A DNA stretch of 64,000 nucleotides from an uncultured Collinsella sp. (GCA_958435945.1 CAUBIC010000001.1:310001-374000), one strand, 5' to 3'. Positions 51,774-60,128 are shown, numbered from the stretch's first letter. Notes: generated by a model not told the origin, from the sequence alone. Translations and numbers: made by a program.

Positions 51774-52988
51774 ATGTCACAAGTTTCCAACACCACGTTT
51801 GCAACGACGGTTTCATCAAACGCCATGGCCGTGGTGGACTATCTGTCCAAAAGCATGATGTCGGCGCTGCCGCTTATTGTCTGCGCGGCGTTGTTCCGCA
51901 CCGTCGCCGTCATTATGGGCGAGGGCATGCTGGGCCTGTGGTCTGCCGATTCCGAAATCTATCGCCTGTTCTACAGTTGGCTCTATAACGCCGGCTACTA
52001 CTTTTTGCCCATTTATCTTGGTTGGGCGGCCGCCCGCCAGCTCGGTTGCTCGGAGCAGCTGGGCATGATGCTGGGCGGCGTATTGATTGCACCCGATCTG
52101 CTTAAGCTCGTTGATGCCGCCTCGACGACGGGGGCATCGATGACTTCCGTGTATGGTCTGCTTCCCGCGCCGGTCAACGATTACACGACGACTGTTATTC
52201 CGGTTCTCATCTCGGTGCCCGTGCTATGGCGAGTGGAGTGTTTCTTTAAGCGCGTTATCCCTAAGGCCGTGGCGTTTTCGTTCGTTCCGTTTGCAACCAT
52301 GCTTGTCATGGTTCCGGTTTCGCTGTGCATTACGGCGCCGGCGGGCAGCTATCTGGGCATGCTGTTGGGCCAGCTTATGTTTATGCTTGGCAATTCCGGT
52401 GGCATCGTGTCGCTGCTCACGCTTATGGGGCTTGCCGCTGGCTGGGAGTTCCTAAAGATCGCGGGCGTCAGCAATGTTGTCCTATCGCTTGCGTACGCGC
52501 AGTTTATGAGTGTGGGAACGGATTCGTGCATCCTGATCGCCGCGACAATGGCAACGTTCGCTGTTTGGGGCATGCCCTTTGGCGCTGCGCTTCGCATTGC
52601 GAATAAGGACGAGAAGGCGCTCATGCTGGGCTATTCAATCTCGGGCGTGCTTGGCGGCGTAAGCGAGCCGGCGCTGTACGGTTGCGGCTTTAAATATGGC
52701 AGGTGCCTGACGTGCATGGCCATTGGCGGCGCCGTCGGAGGCCTTGTTGCGGCCGTGGGCCACGTTACGGCCTATACCATCGGCATGACGAATGTCCTCA
52801 TGGTCATTGGCTTTGCCACGGGCGGTATTTCGAACCTGCTGTGGTGCTGCGCTGCCGGCGGCACGGCATTTGCGGTGTCTGCGGCGCTGAGCTACTGCTT
52901 TGGCGTGGTGCCGACGAAGGAGCAGACGGCAGAAGACGAAGCCGATTCGCCCGAAACGATGGTGAGCGCTGCTGAAGCAAGCGCATAG
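51774..52988 (+). CDS. PTS EIIC-like membrane protein, glucose/glucoside family (no EIIB)
   Basis: A 404-residue polytopic protein with about ten membrane segments. The family loop GVSEPALYG is followed by CGFKYGR, as in beta-glucoside EIIC domains; the N-terminal LPLIVCAALFRTVAVIMGEG and the region near MLGGVLIAPDLL also fit. No EIIB Cys motif and no EIIA domain are present. It starts 40 nt after accDA and shares its orientation, so it is probably co-transcribed with the fatty acid genes, an odd place for a sugar permease. A start at 51750 is also possible. It may use the orphan EIIA at 11.3 kb with an EIIB elsewhere, or may act in another way. Confidence 0.8.
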   Translation: MSQVSNTTFATTVSSNAMAVVDYLSKSMMSALPLIVCAALFRTVAVIMGEGMLGLWSADSEIYRLFYSWLYNAGYYFLPIYLGWAAARQLGCSEQLGMMLGGVLIAPDLLKLVDAASTTGASMTSVYGLLPAPVNDYTTTVIPVLISVPVLWRVECFFKRVIPKAVAFSFVPFATMLVMVPVSLCITAPAGSYLGMLLGQLMFMLGNSGGIVSLLTLMGLAAGWEFLKIAGVSNVVLSLAYAQFMSVGTDSCILIAATMATFAVWGMPFGAALRIANKDEKALMLGYSISGVLGGVSEPALYGCGFKYGRCLTCMAIGGAVGGLVAAVGHVTAYTIGMTNVLMVIGFATGGISNLLWCCAAGGTAFAVSAALSYCFGVVPTKEQTAEDEADSPETMVSAAEASA

Positions 52989-53026
52989 ACCTGTGCGACA
53001 AAAGGACGATTCCATTGTCATGTTCC

Positions 53027-53058
53027 AAGGCCGCGGCTCGTGTTGGTTGCGGCCTTTT
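53027..53058 (+). terminator. Terminator closing the fatty acid operon
   Basis: AAGGCCGC (53027-53034) pairs with GCGGCCTT (53049-53056), loop of 14 nt, followed by TT. It lies 38 nt after the EIIC stop. Confidence 0.75.
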
Positions 53059-53137
53059 GTATCTGGGGGACAAAGTGGCTACACTACAATCCGTTTGAGC
53101 AATAGATATATGGGTAGTGCCGTGGGGGCGGATATAG

Positions 53138-54292
53138 ATGGTCGAGTGGATTGTTCGTCGTGCGCAGGGTGACCGTGCGCGCGTGGGCACGTTGACGGGC
53201 GTGGTGTGTATTCTCGCTAATGTTGCACTTTGTGCTGCGAAGGGCGCAATTGGCGTGCTGTCGGGATCGGTTTCGATTGTGGCGGACGCCATGAACAACT
53301 TGTCCGATGCCAGCTCGAATATCGTGAGCGTGCTGGGCTTTAAGCTGGCGAGCAAGCCGGCCGACCCCGAGCATCCATACGGCCACGGTCGCTACGAGTA
53401 TCTCTCGGGTCTGGTCGTGGCGGCGCTCGTGCTGCTGATTGGCGTTGAGTTGGTGAAGTCCTCGGTTGAACGCGTCATCCACCCCGAGCCTGTCGAGTTT
53501 TCGCTTGCCCTGGTGGCAGTTCTAGTGCTTTCGATGGCCGTAAAGCTCTGGATGGCGGCCCTCAACCAAAAGCTCGGTGACCGCATTGAGTCCGAGACGC
53601 TGCATGCGACCGCTCAGGATTCTAAGAATGATGTCCTTGCTACGGGTGCTGTGTTGGCGTGCGCGATTGTTTCCCAGGTGACGCATATCAATCTTGATGC
53701 CTGGGTTGGACTTGCCGTTGGCGCCTATATTGGCTGGAGCGGCTTTGAGCTTATTCAAGATACGGTGAGCCCGCTTTTGGGCCAGGCGCCCGATCCCAAG
53801 TTGGTCAAGCACATCCGAGACAAGATCATGAGCTACCCCGGCGTTTTGGGCGTTCATGACCTAATGGTTCACGACTATGGCCCGGGCAGGAAGTTCGCAA
53901 GTGCGCACGCCGAGATGGCGGCCGAGGCCAGCCCGCTGGAAAGTCACGACACGCTCGATAACATCGAGCAGTCGTTTAGGGACGAGGATGGCATGATCGT
54001 CACGCTCCATTACGATCCCATCGTGACCGACGATTCAAAGGTGGCGAGCATGCGCCTGCGCATCAACGCCATGGCCCAGGAGATCGATGGTCGCCTTTCA
54101 ATTCACGATTTGCGCTGTGTGCCGGGTCCTACGCACACTAACGTGATCTTTGACTGCGTGCGACCCTCGGATCTGCGAATGAGCGCCGAGGACCTAAAGC
54201 ACGAGTTGGCGAAACGGGTCGAGTCGGAATACCCCAAGTCGATTGCCAAGATTACGATCGACGAAGACTACGTAGGGCATACCCACGAGTAG
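53138..54292 (+). CDS. Cation diffusion facilitator (CDF) metal exporter
   Basis: A 384-residue protein: six membrane segments (about residues 15-210) and a long cytoplasmic C-terminal domain. Metal-site residues lie in VADAMNNLSDASS (segment 2) and HATAQDSKNDVLAT (segment 5); HPYGHGRYEYLSGL is the conserved loop. The segment-2 site has an N/D pattern rather than the HxxxD of zinc-specific members, which fits manganese or iron transport. The C-terminal part (about 210-384) is longer than usual and contains His-rich patches. It exports divalent cations by proton antiport. Monocistronic, after the FAS terminator. Confidence 0.86.
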   Translation: MVEWIVRRAQGDRARVGTLTGVVCILANVALCAAKGAIGVLSGSVSIVADAMNNLSDASSNIVSVLGFKLASKPADPEHPYGHGRYEYLSGLVVAALVLLIGVELVKSSVERVIHPEPVEFSLALVAVLVLSMAVKLWMAALNQKLGDRIESETLHATAQDSKNDVLATGAVLACAIVSQVTHINLDAWVGLAVGAYIGWSGFELIQDTVSPLLGQAPDPKLVKHIRDKIMSYPGVLGVHDLMVHDYGPGRKFASAHAEMAAEASPLESHDTLDNIEQSFRDEDGMIVTLHYDPIVTDDSKVASMRLRINAMAQEIDGRLSIHDLRCVPGPTHTNVIFDCVRPSDLRMSAEDLKHELAKRVESEYPKSIAKITIDEDYVGHTHE

Positions 54293-54331
54293 GGCTGTGT
54301 CTGCAAAGCAAGTTATACAGAAGGGGAGAAT

Positions 54332-54958
54332 ATGAAGATGCTGTATCTGCTCCGCCACGGCCAGACGGAATTCAACGTCAAAAAGCTGGTCCAGGGCCGC
54401 TGCGATTCACCGTTGACCGACCTGGGCCGCAAACAAGCGGGAATAGCAGCCGCATGGCTCAAAGCCCACGGCGTCGTCCCCGACAAAGTAGTCTCTTCGC
54501 CCTTAGGCCGAGCCATGGACACGGCAAGTCTCGTCGCAACCGAACTCCTTGGCCCGGACGCCGCTGTCGAGCCCTGCGAAGGCATTATCGAGCGCTGCTA
54601 CGGCTCCTTCGAAGAAGGCCCCCACAACGCGCTACCCACCGACGTCTGGGATCCCGGCGAGGACTTGGTCCCCTTCGGAGGAGAAGGAAGCCGCGCGCTG
54701 CAAGAGCGCATGGTAGCCACCCTCACCAATATCATGGGCTCCGAGGGCATCGAAACCCTCCTAGCAGTAAGCCACGGCAGCGCCAGCCGCCAATTCATCA
54801 AGGCTGCAGCCCCAGAGGGCTTCGAGCTCCCAGCAAAACTCCCCAACTGCGCCATCATGATCTTCGATTTTGACGAGCAGAAGCCACAAGCAGAAGGCAA
54901 ACCTTATCAATGTAAGTTCACCCTTCAGCAAATAGTGGACCCCCAACAAAGTAATTAG
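54332..54958 (+). CDS. Histidine phosphatase family (phosphoglycerate-mutase-like) protein
   Basis: A 208-residue branch 1 histidine phosphatase. The phosphohistidine is in LLRHGQTEFN; Arg and Glu partners lie in SSPLGRAMDTA and ERCYGSFEEGP; the second His is in AVSHGSASRQF. True phosphoglycerate mutases are longer, so it is more likely a phosphatase acting on a small phosphoester. AAGGGGAG precedes the ATG. The gene uses many A-ending codons (GTA, CTA, GGA, GCA), unlike its neighbours and like the end of the aminotransferase gene at 24.3-24.6 kb; both abut a long palindrome. Confidence 0.85.
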   Translation: MKMLYLLRHGQTEFNVKKLVQGRCDSPLTDLGRKQAGIAAAWLKAHGVVPDKVVSSPLGRAMDTASLVATELLGPDAAVEPCEGIIERCYGSFEEGPHNALPTDVWDPGEDLVPFGGEGSRALQERMVATLTNIMGSEGIETLLAVSHGSASRQFIKAAAPEGFELPAKLPNCAIMIFDFDEQKPQAEGKPYQCKFTLQQIVDPQQSN

Positions 54959-55002
54959 CTGAGCGAGCAGAGTTAAGCAGACATCAACGTGTCGTCTCCC
55001 GA

Positions 55003-55139
55003 GCTTGGCAGAGGGGCGGCGAAATATATTAAGTTTGTCGCGAGTTCCGCACGCAAAGGAAAGCACTTAATGTGCTTTCCGTCTTGCGCAGGACTGTAGA
55101 GCAGCAAACTTAATATATTTCGCCGCCCCTCTGCCAAGC
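55003..55139. repeat. Long palindromic element, copy C
   Basis: 137 bp. Outer arms 55003-55037/55105-55139 pair perfectly over 35 bp. Core hairpin: CGCAC (55048-55052), GCAAA, GGAAAGCAC (55058-55066), loop TTAAT, GTGCTTTCC (55072-55080), then GTCTTGCG and CAGGACTGTAGAGCAG. The inner flanks (AAGTTTGTCGCGAGTTC and the right-hand AGGACTGTAGAGCAG) match copy B, while the outer arms are unrelated in sequence. It ends about 60 nt before the rplC leader. Confidence 0.85.
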
Positions 55140-55198
55140 CCAGGCGACTCCACGCACTTTACCTGCGTAAACAATGTGAGTGAAATATGAATCTCGAT

Positions 55199-55406
55199 GG
55201 ATACGCCCGCAGCCGTGTATACTAAACAGCTGTGTGTAACCAGGGGAGTATTCTGGCTGGACAAAATGCCTGCTTAATAGGGTTGTCAGGTAGTCCAGAC
55301 GTAATACAAGACTGGGGAGCACGTCGTGTAAGTAGTGGTCCTCTAGGGGCGTACGCTCGGTGGTGTACGCATTGTCCCAAGACCACGCGAGAGTTGGGAT
55401 CATATC
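55199..55406 (+). ncRNA. Structured leader of the rplC operon
   Basis: The 200-nt stretch ahead of rplC has no ORF and several stems: CTGGAC (near 55256) with GTCCAG (near 55293), and GTGGTC (near 55336) with GACCAC (near 55381) enclosing GCGTACGC/GTGTACGC. It begins with GGATACGCCCG and CCGTGTATAC. A ribosomal-protein autoregulatory leader is likely; it matches no class I can name. Confidence 0.5.
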
Positions 55407-56027
55407 TTGATCAGCATGATTCTCGGCCGCAAGATTGGCATGACCCAGGTTTGGGACGAGGACGACAACGTCGTTCCCGTCACGGTCATCCAGGCTGGCC
55501 CCTGCGCTGTCTCGCAGGTTAAAACTCAGGCAACCGACGGCTATGACGCCGTCCAGATCGGTTTCGGCGACATCAAGGCCAAGAACGTGAACAAGCCCAT
55601 GGCTGGTCACTTCGCCAAGGCCGGCGTCGAGCCTGTCCGCTTCCTTCGTGAGGTCCGCGTCGAGAACGGCGAGGAGCACAAGGTCGGCGAGGTCGTCACC
55701 GTCGCTGATTTCGCTGATGTCGAGAAGGTCGACGTCATCGGTACCTCCAAGGGTAAGGGCTTCCAGGGTCGCATCAAGCGCTGGGGTCAGCGCCGCGGTC
55801 CTATGACGCATGGTTCTCACTTCCAGCGTCACCCCGGTTCTATCGGTCAGTGCGCCTATCCTGCGCGCGTCCTCAAGGGCGTCAAGATGGCCGGTCACAT
55901 GGGTAACGAGCGCGTTACCGTCAAGAACCTTTCCGTTGTCCGCATCGATGCCGAGCAGAACCTCATCTTGGTCAAGGGCGCTGTCCCGGGTGCCAAGAAT
56001 GGTCTCGTCGCCATCCGTATGGCCTAA
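55407..56027 (+). CDS. rplC: 50S ribosomal protein L3
   Basis: A 206-residue early-assembly 23S rRNA-binding protein near the peptidyl transferase centre. Sequence: MISMILGRKIGMTQVWDEDD, the conserved FQGRIKRWGQRRGPMTHGSH region and GVKMAGHMGNERVTVKNL. The TTG at 55407 is preferred: GTTGGGAT is well spaced from it, whereas the ATG three codons later lacks a ribosome site. First gene of this S10-type operon because rpsJ lies elsewhere. Confidence 0.97.
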   Translation: MISMILGRKIGMTQVWDEDDNVVPVTVIQAGPCAVSQVKTQATDGYDAVQIGFGDIKAKNVNKPMAGHFAKAGVEPVRFLREVRVENGEEHKVGEVVTVADFADVEKVDVIGTSKGKGFQGRIKRWGQRRGPMTHGSHFQRHPGSIGQCAYPARVLKGVKMAGHMGNERVTVKNLSVVRIDAEQNLILVKGAVPGAKNGLVAIRMA

Positions 56028-56073
56028 GGGCCCAGCCCATTTAGCCCAGCGTCATACCAAGGAGAACACTTAA

Positions 56074-56700
56074 ATGGCAAAGTTTGAAGTAAAGAACAGC
56101 GAGGGCAAGAAGGTCGCCGAGGCCGAGCTCGCCGCTGAGGTGTACGGCATCGAGCCGAACATCCACGTTATGCACCACATCGTCAAGTGCCAGATGGCCT
56201 CTTGGCGTCAGGGCACCCAGTCCGCTAAGGGCCGCTCTGAGGTTTCCGGTGGCGGCAAGAAGCCTTGGCGTCAGAAGGGCACCGGCCGTGCCCGCCAGGG
56301 TTCCATCCGTGCTGCCCAGTGGCGTCACGGTGGCGTTGTCTTCGCCCCCAAGCCCCGTTCCTACGCTAAGCGTATGAACAACAAGGAGGTCAAGCTGGCT
56401 ATGCGCTCCGCGCTGTCCGCCAAGCTGGCCGATGGCGAGCTCGTGCTCGTCGACGACTACGGTTTCGAGAAGCCTTCCACCAAGGCTGCCGTTGCCATGC
56501 TCAAGGCTCTCGGCCTTGAGGGCAAGCGTCTGACCATCATCGTTCGCGATGAGGACGTCAACGCCTACCTGTCGTTCCGCAACATTCCCAAGACGTTCAT
56601 CATCACTGCCGACGAGGCCAACACCTACGATCTCGTCAACAACAACGCTGTGCTGATGCCCGCCGACATCGCCGCTCACTTCGGGGAGGTGCTTGCATAA
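56074..56700 (+). CDS. rplD: 50S ribosomal protein L4
   Basis: A 208-residue protein lining the exit tunnel with an extended loop (KGRSEVSGGGKKPWRQKGTG, RARQGSIRAAQWRHGGVVFA). In E. coli L4 also represses the S10 operon. AAGGAGAAC precedes the ATG. Stop and the next start (rplW) are adjacent (TAAATG). Length is typical. Confidence 0.97.
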   Translation: MAKFEVKNSEGKKVAEAELAAEVYGIEPNIHVMHHIVKCQMASWRQGTQSAKGRSEVSGGGKKPWRQKGTGRARQGSIRAAQWRHGGVVFAPKPRSYAKRMNNKEVKLAMRSALSAKLADGELVLVDDYGFEKPSTKAAVAMLKALGLEGKRLTIIVRDEDVNAYLSFRNIPKTFIITADEANTYDLVNNNAVLMPADIAAHFGEVLA

Positions 56701-56988
56701 ATGACCGCCCACGAGATCATCATCCGTCCGATCGTGTCCGAGCGTTCCTTCTCCGGCATGGAGCAGAACAAGTACACGTTCGAGGTCGCCAAGGATGCTA
56801 ACAAGTATCAGATCAAGGACGCTGTCGAGGAGATCTTCGGCGTCAAGGTCGTTCGCGTGAACACCCTGACGGTCAAGCCCAAGACCAAGCGCGTGCGCTA
56901 TGTCGCCGGCAAGACCCGTTCTTGGAAGAAGGCCATCGTCACGCTGGCCGAGGGCGACACCATCGAGGTCTTTGGCAACCAGGCCTAA
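56701..56988 (+). CDS. rplW: 50S ribosomal protein L23
   Basis: A 95-residue tunnel-exit protein and docking site for trigger factor and SRP. Sequence signs: IIIRPIVSERSFSGMEQNKY, TLTVKPKTKRVRY and the short C-terminus. It starts immediately after the rplD stop, with GGGGAGG inside the end of rplD. A 179-nt gap with a strong hairpin follows, unusual inside this operon. Confidence 0.96.
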   Translation: MTAHEIIIRPIVSERSFSGMEQNKYTFEVAKDANKYQIKDAVEEIFGVKVVRVNTLTVKPKTKRVRYVAGKTRSWKKAIVTLAEGDTIEVFGNQA

Positions 56989-57006
56989 GACTCGCTGCTG
57001 TTGAGT

Positions 57007-57050
57007 GAGCTCATGCCTCCCAAATAGGGGAGGCGAGAGCTCAAGGTTTT
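57007..57050 (+). terminator. Hairpin in the rplW-rplB gap
   Basis: GAGCTC (57007-57012) and GCCTCCC (57015-57021) pair with GGGAGGC (57028-57034) and GAGCTC (57037-57042), then AAGGTTTT. It looks like an internal, perhaps regulated, terminator. Just downstream are GTATAAAATGG and GGACACGCCCGG (57064-57075) followed by CCGTGTATAC, so a new leader may start here. Confidence 0.55.
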
Positions 57051-57167
57051 GGGCGTATAAAATGGACACGCCCGGAACCGTGTATACGTCCGGTGTCATC
57101 GCACCCGAGGCAGAACCTCGAATCCCTGTCTGCGATGGCTAACGGATTCCTATTGAAAGGGATTGTA

Positions 57168-57998
57168 ATGGCTGTAAAGCACCTTAAGCCGACCTCCGCT
57201 GGTAGGCGTTGGCAGACGATCTCCGATTTCTCCGAGATCACCTGCACCAAGCCCGAGAAGTCCCTTCTCGAGCCCCTGCCCAAGAAGGCCGGTCGTAACA
57301 ACAACGGCCGCATCACCACCCGCCACCAGGGCGGCGGCGTGAAGCGTCGTTACCGCGTGATCGACTTCAAGCGCAGCAAGGACGGCGTGCCCGCCAAGGT
57401 TGCCACGATCGAGTACGATCCGAACCGTTCCGCTCGCATCGCTCTGCTGCACTACGCTGACGGTGAGAAGCGCTACATCCTGGCCCCCAAGGGCCTCGAG
57501 GTCGGTCAGACCGTCATGTCCGGTTCTGACGCCGACATCAAGCCGGGCAACGCTCTGCCCCTCGCCGACATCCCCGTCGGTACGCTCATCCACGCCGTCG
57601 AGTTCCAGCCGGGCAAGGGCGCCGCTATCGCCCGTTCCGCCGGTAATTCCTGCCAGCTGATGGGTAAGGAGGGCAAGTACGCTATCGTCCGTATGCCTTC
57701 CTCCGAGATGCGCCGCATCCTCGTTACCTGCCGCGCCACCGTCGGTGAGGTCGGCAACGCCGATCACGCCAACATCGTCATCGGCAAGGCCGGCCGTAAG
57801 CGTCACATGAACGTGCGCCCGACCGTCCGCGGTACCGTCATGAACCCTGTCGACCACCCGCACGGCGGTGGCGAGGGCAAGAACCACACCTCTGGTCGTC
57901 CCTCTGTTACCCCCTGGGGTAAGCCGACGAAGGGCCTTCGTACGCGCAAGAAGAAGAAGGTCTCGAACCAGCACATCATTCGTCGCCGTAAGAAGTAA
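57168..57998 (+). CDS. rplB: 50S ribosomal protein L2
   Basis: A 276-residue protein needed for peptidyl transferase activity and subunit joining. Sequence: MAVKHLKPTSAGRRWQTISD, the OB-fold and SH3-like domains (GAAIARSAGNSCQLMGKEGK), and the essential HPHGGGEGKNHTSGRPSVTP with its conserved His. Start at 57168 after GAAAGGGATT; an upstream ATG in frame would cover the leader-like gap. Confidence 0.97.
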   Translation: MAVKHLKPTSAGRRWQTISDFSEITCTKPEKSLLEPLPKKAGRNNNGRITTRHQGGGVKRRYRVIDFKRSKDGVPAKVATIEYDPNRSARIALLHYADGEKRYILAPKGLEVGQTVMSGSDADIKPGNALPLADIPVGTLIHAVEFQPGKGAAIARSAGNSCQLMGKEGKYAIVRMPSSEMRRILVTCRATVGEVGNADHANIVIGKAGRKRHMNVRPTVRGTVMNPVDHPHGGGEGKNHTSGRPSVTPWGKPTKGLRTRKKKKVSNQHIIRRRKK

Positions 57999-58030
57999 TT
58001 TCGGATACCGAGTTTTAGGAGAAAGCACTT

Positions 58031-58291
58031 ATGAGCAGAAGTCTCAAAAAGGGCCCGTTCGTGGAGACTCGCCTTCTCTCGCGTATCACCGCGATGAACG
58101 AGGCTGGCAAGAAGGACGTCGTGAAGACCTGGTCCCGCGCGTCCACCATCTTCCCCGAGATGGTTGGTCACACCATCGCCGTCCACGACGGCCGCAAGCA
58201 TGTGCCCGTGTATGTTACCGAGTCCATGGTTGGTCACAAGCTCGGCGAGTTCGCGCCGACTCGTACGTTCCGTGGCCACAAGGCCAAATAG
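58031..58291 (+). CDS. rpsS: 30S ribosomal protein S19
   Basis: An 86-residue head protein that binds 16S rRNA with S13. Sequence: MSRSLKKGPFVETRLLSRI, then SRASTIFPEMVGHTIAVHDG and KLGEFAPTRTFRGH. TAGGAGAAAG precedes the ATG. Typical length, 32 nt after rplB. Confidence 0.97.
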   Translation: MSRSLKKGPFVETRLLSRITAMNEAGKKDVVKTWSRASTIFPEMVGHTIAVHDGRKHVPVYVTESMVGHKLGEFAPTRTFRGHKAK

Positions 58292-58305
58292 GGGGTTAAC
58301 CGTAA

Positions 58306-58677
58306 ATGGCAACTAAGTCTATTGAAACTGAGGCCACCGAGGTTCGCGCCGTCGCTAAGTACGTGCGTGTTTCCCCCAGCAAGGCCCGCCTGGTGGTCGA
58401 TCTGATCCGCCGCAAGCCTGTCGCTCAGGCCTTCGACATCCTCCACTTCTGCGACCGCGCCGTCGCCGTGGATGTCGAGAAGGTTCTCCGTTCCGCCGTT
58501 GCGAACGCCGAGAACAACAACGGTCTGCGTGCCGACAACCTGGTTGTCGCCGCTGCCTATGTTGACGAGGGTCCGACGCTTAAGCGCATCCGTCCCCGCG
58601 CCAAGGGTTCCGCTTCTCGTATTCTGAAGCGTACTTCCCACATCACCGTCGTCGTTGCTCCTCGAAAGGAGGCGTAA
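58306..58677 (+). CDS. rplV: 50S ribosomal protein L22
   Basis: A 123-residue protein with an extended hairpin in the exit tunnel, a site of macrolide resistance changes. Sequence: AVAKYVRVSPSKARLVVDLI RRKPV region, then VAAAYVDEGPTLKRIRPRAK and the C-terminal SHITVVV. GGGGGTTAAC precedes the ATG. The final residues overlap the ribosome site of rpsC. Confidence 0.97.
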   Translation: MATKSIETEATEVRAVAKYVRVSPSKARLVVDLIRRKPVAQAFDILHFCDRAVAVDVEKVLRSAVANAENNNGLRADNLVVAAAYVDEGPTLKRIRPRAKGSASRILKRTSHITVVVAPRKEA

Positions 58678-58683
58678 AGCTGT

Positions 58684-59394
58684 ATGGGTCAGAAAGTCTA
58701 CCCCACCGGCTTCCGTCTTGGCATCACCGAGAACTGGCGCTCCCGCTGGTTCGCAGAGAAGGATTACGCTAAGACCCTCGGTAACGATCTCGAGATCCGC
58801 AAGTACCTCGAGAAGCGTCTTTCCCGCGCAGCTGTCTCCCGCGTCGAGATCGAGCGCGCTGGCGACAAGGTGAAGGTCATCATCCTCACCGCTCGCCCCG
58901 GCGTTGTCATCGGTAAGAAGGGTGCCGAGATCGATACCCTCCGCACCGAGCTCGAGAAGGTCGCTGGCGTCTCCAAGGGCCAGCTCTCCGTCGACGTTGT
59001 CGAGATCAAGCGCCCCGAGCTCGACGCCAACCTCGTTGCTCAGTCCATCGCCGAGCAGCTCGAGGGCCGCGTTGCCTTCCGTCGCGCTATGCGCAAGGCT
59101 GTCCAGTCCGCCTGCAAGGCCGGCGCCAAGGGCATCCGTATCCAGTGCTCCGGTCGTCTCGGCGGTGCCGAGATGGGCCGTCGTGAGTGGTACCGTGAGG
59201 GTCGCGTGCCTCTGCACACCCTGCGTGCCAAGATCGACTACGGCACGGCTGTCGCCAGCACCACCATGGGTGCCTGCGGCGTGAAGGTCTGGATCTACCT
59301 GGGCGAGAAGCTCCCGGGCCAGCCTGTTCCCAACCCTGCACTCGAGGGCTCTTCCCGTCCTCGTCGTCGTAACTCCGAGAGGAGGGGTCAGTAG
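58684..59394 (+). CDS. rpsC: 30S ribosomal protein S3
   Basis: A 236-residue protein at the mRNA entry tunnel, with helicase function together with S4 and S5. The KH domain has RPGVVIGKKGAEIDTLRTEL; the C-terminal domain has GRLGGAEMGRREWYREGRVP. MGQKVYPTGFRLG is the usual start. AAAGGAGG precedes it. Its TAG overlaps the GTG of rplP by one base. Confidence 0.97.
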   Translation: MGQKVYPTGFRLGITENWRSRWFAEKDYAKTLGNDLEIRKYLEKRLSRAAVSRVEIERAGDKVKVIILTARPGVVIGKKGAEIDTLRTELEKVAGVSKGQLSVDVVEIKRPELDANLVAQSIAEQLEGRVAFRRAMRKAVQSACKAGAKGIRIQCSGRLGGAEMGRREWYREGRVPLHTLRAKIDYGTAVASTTMGACGVKVWIYLGEKLPGQPVPNPALEGSSRPRRRNSERRGQ

Positions 59395-59897
59395 TGCTTG
59401 CCCCTAAGCGTATTCTTCACCGCAAGGTGCAGCGTGGCTCCATGAAGGGCCAGGCCAAGGGTAATACCGAGCTGCATTTCGGCGAGTTTGGTATCCAGGC
59501 TCTCGAGGCCCATTGGATCACCAACCGTCAGATCGAGGCCGCTCGTATTGCCATGACCCGCTACATGAAGCGTGGCGGTCGTGTCTACATCACAATCTTC
59601 CCCGATAAGCCCATCACCAAGAAGCCTGCCGAGACTCGCATGGGTTCTGGTAAGGGTAACCCCGAGGAGTGGGTGGCCGTCGTCAAGCCCGGCCGCATCA
59701 TGTTCGAGGTCAAGGGTGTTCCCGAGGAGGTCGCTCGCGAGGCTCTGCGTCTTGCGCAGCACAAGCTCCCCATTAAGACCAAGATTGTTGCTGCCAAGAA
59801 CGCTGAGCAGCGCATCCAGAAGGAGATGGCTGAGGAGGCCGCTCTCGAGGCCAAGTGGGCTGCTGAGGACGCCGCCGCCGCCAAGGAGGAGAACTAA
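59394..59897 (+). CDS. rplP: 50S ribosomal protein L16 with C-terminal extension
   Basis: A 167-residue protein that contacts the A- and P-site tRNAs and 5S rRNA. Core: MLAPKRILHRKVQRGSMKGQ, TNRQIEAARIAMTRYMKRGG, RMGSGKGNPEEWVAVVKPGR. Most bacterial L16 proteins are about 137-144 residues; here an Ala/Glu-rich tail of some 30 residues (AEEAALEAKWAAEDAAAAKE) follows. Starts with GTG overlapping the rpsC stop (TAGTG). Stop overlaps the rpmC start (TAATGA). Confidence 0.96.
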   Translation: MLAPKRILHRKVQRGSMKGQAKGNTELHFGEFGIQALEAHWITNRQIEAARIAMTRYMKRGGRVYITIFPDKPITKKPAETRMGSGKGNPEEWVAVVKPGRIMFEVKGVPEEVAREALRLAQHKLPIKTKIVAAKNAEQRIQKEMAEEAALEAKWAAEDAAAAKEEN

Positions 59898-60112
59898 TGA
59901 AGCCCGCAGAGATTCGTGAGCTCTCGGACGCTCAGCTCGTTGAGAAGCTGAAGGAAATGCGCGCCGAGCTCTTTAACCTTCGTTTCCAGATGGCCACCAG
60001 CCAGCTGGACAACACCGCTCGCGTCAACACCGTGAAGAAGGACATCGCTCGCGTCCTCACGGAGCAGCGCGCCCGCGAGATCGCAGCGGAGAAGTCCGCT
60101 GTCGCCGAGTAG
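59897..60112 (+). CDS. rpmC: 50S ribosomal protein L29
   Basis: A 71-residue helical protein at the tunnel exit. Sequence: MKPAEIRELSDAQLVEKLKE, then ELFNLRFQMATSQLDNTARV and KDIARVLTEQRAREI. Its ATG overlaps the rplP stop by one base, so the two are coupled; GGAGGAG lies inside the rplP end. Length is usual. Confidence 0.96.
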   Translation: MKPAEIRELSDAQLVEKLKEMRAELFNLRFQMATSQLDNTARVNTVKKDIARVLTEQRAREIAAEKSAVAE

Positions 60113-60128
60113 GACCTAAGGAGAGAAC

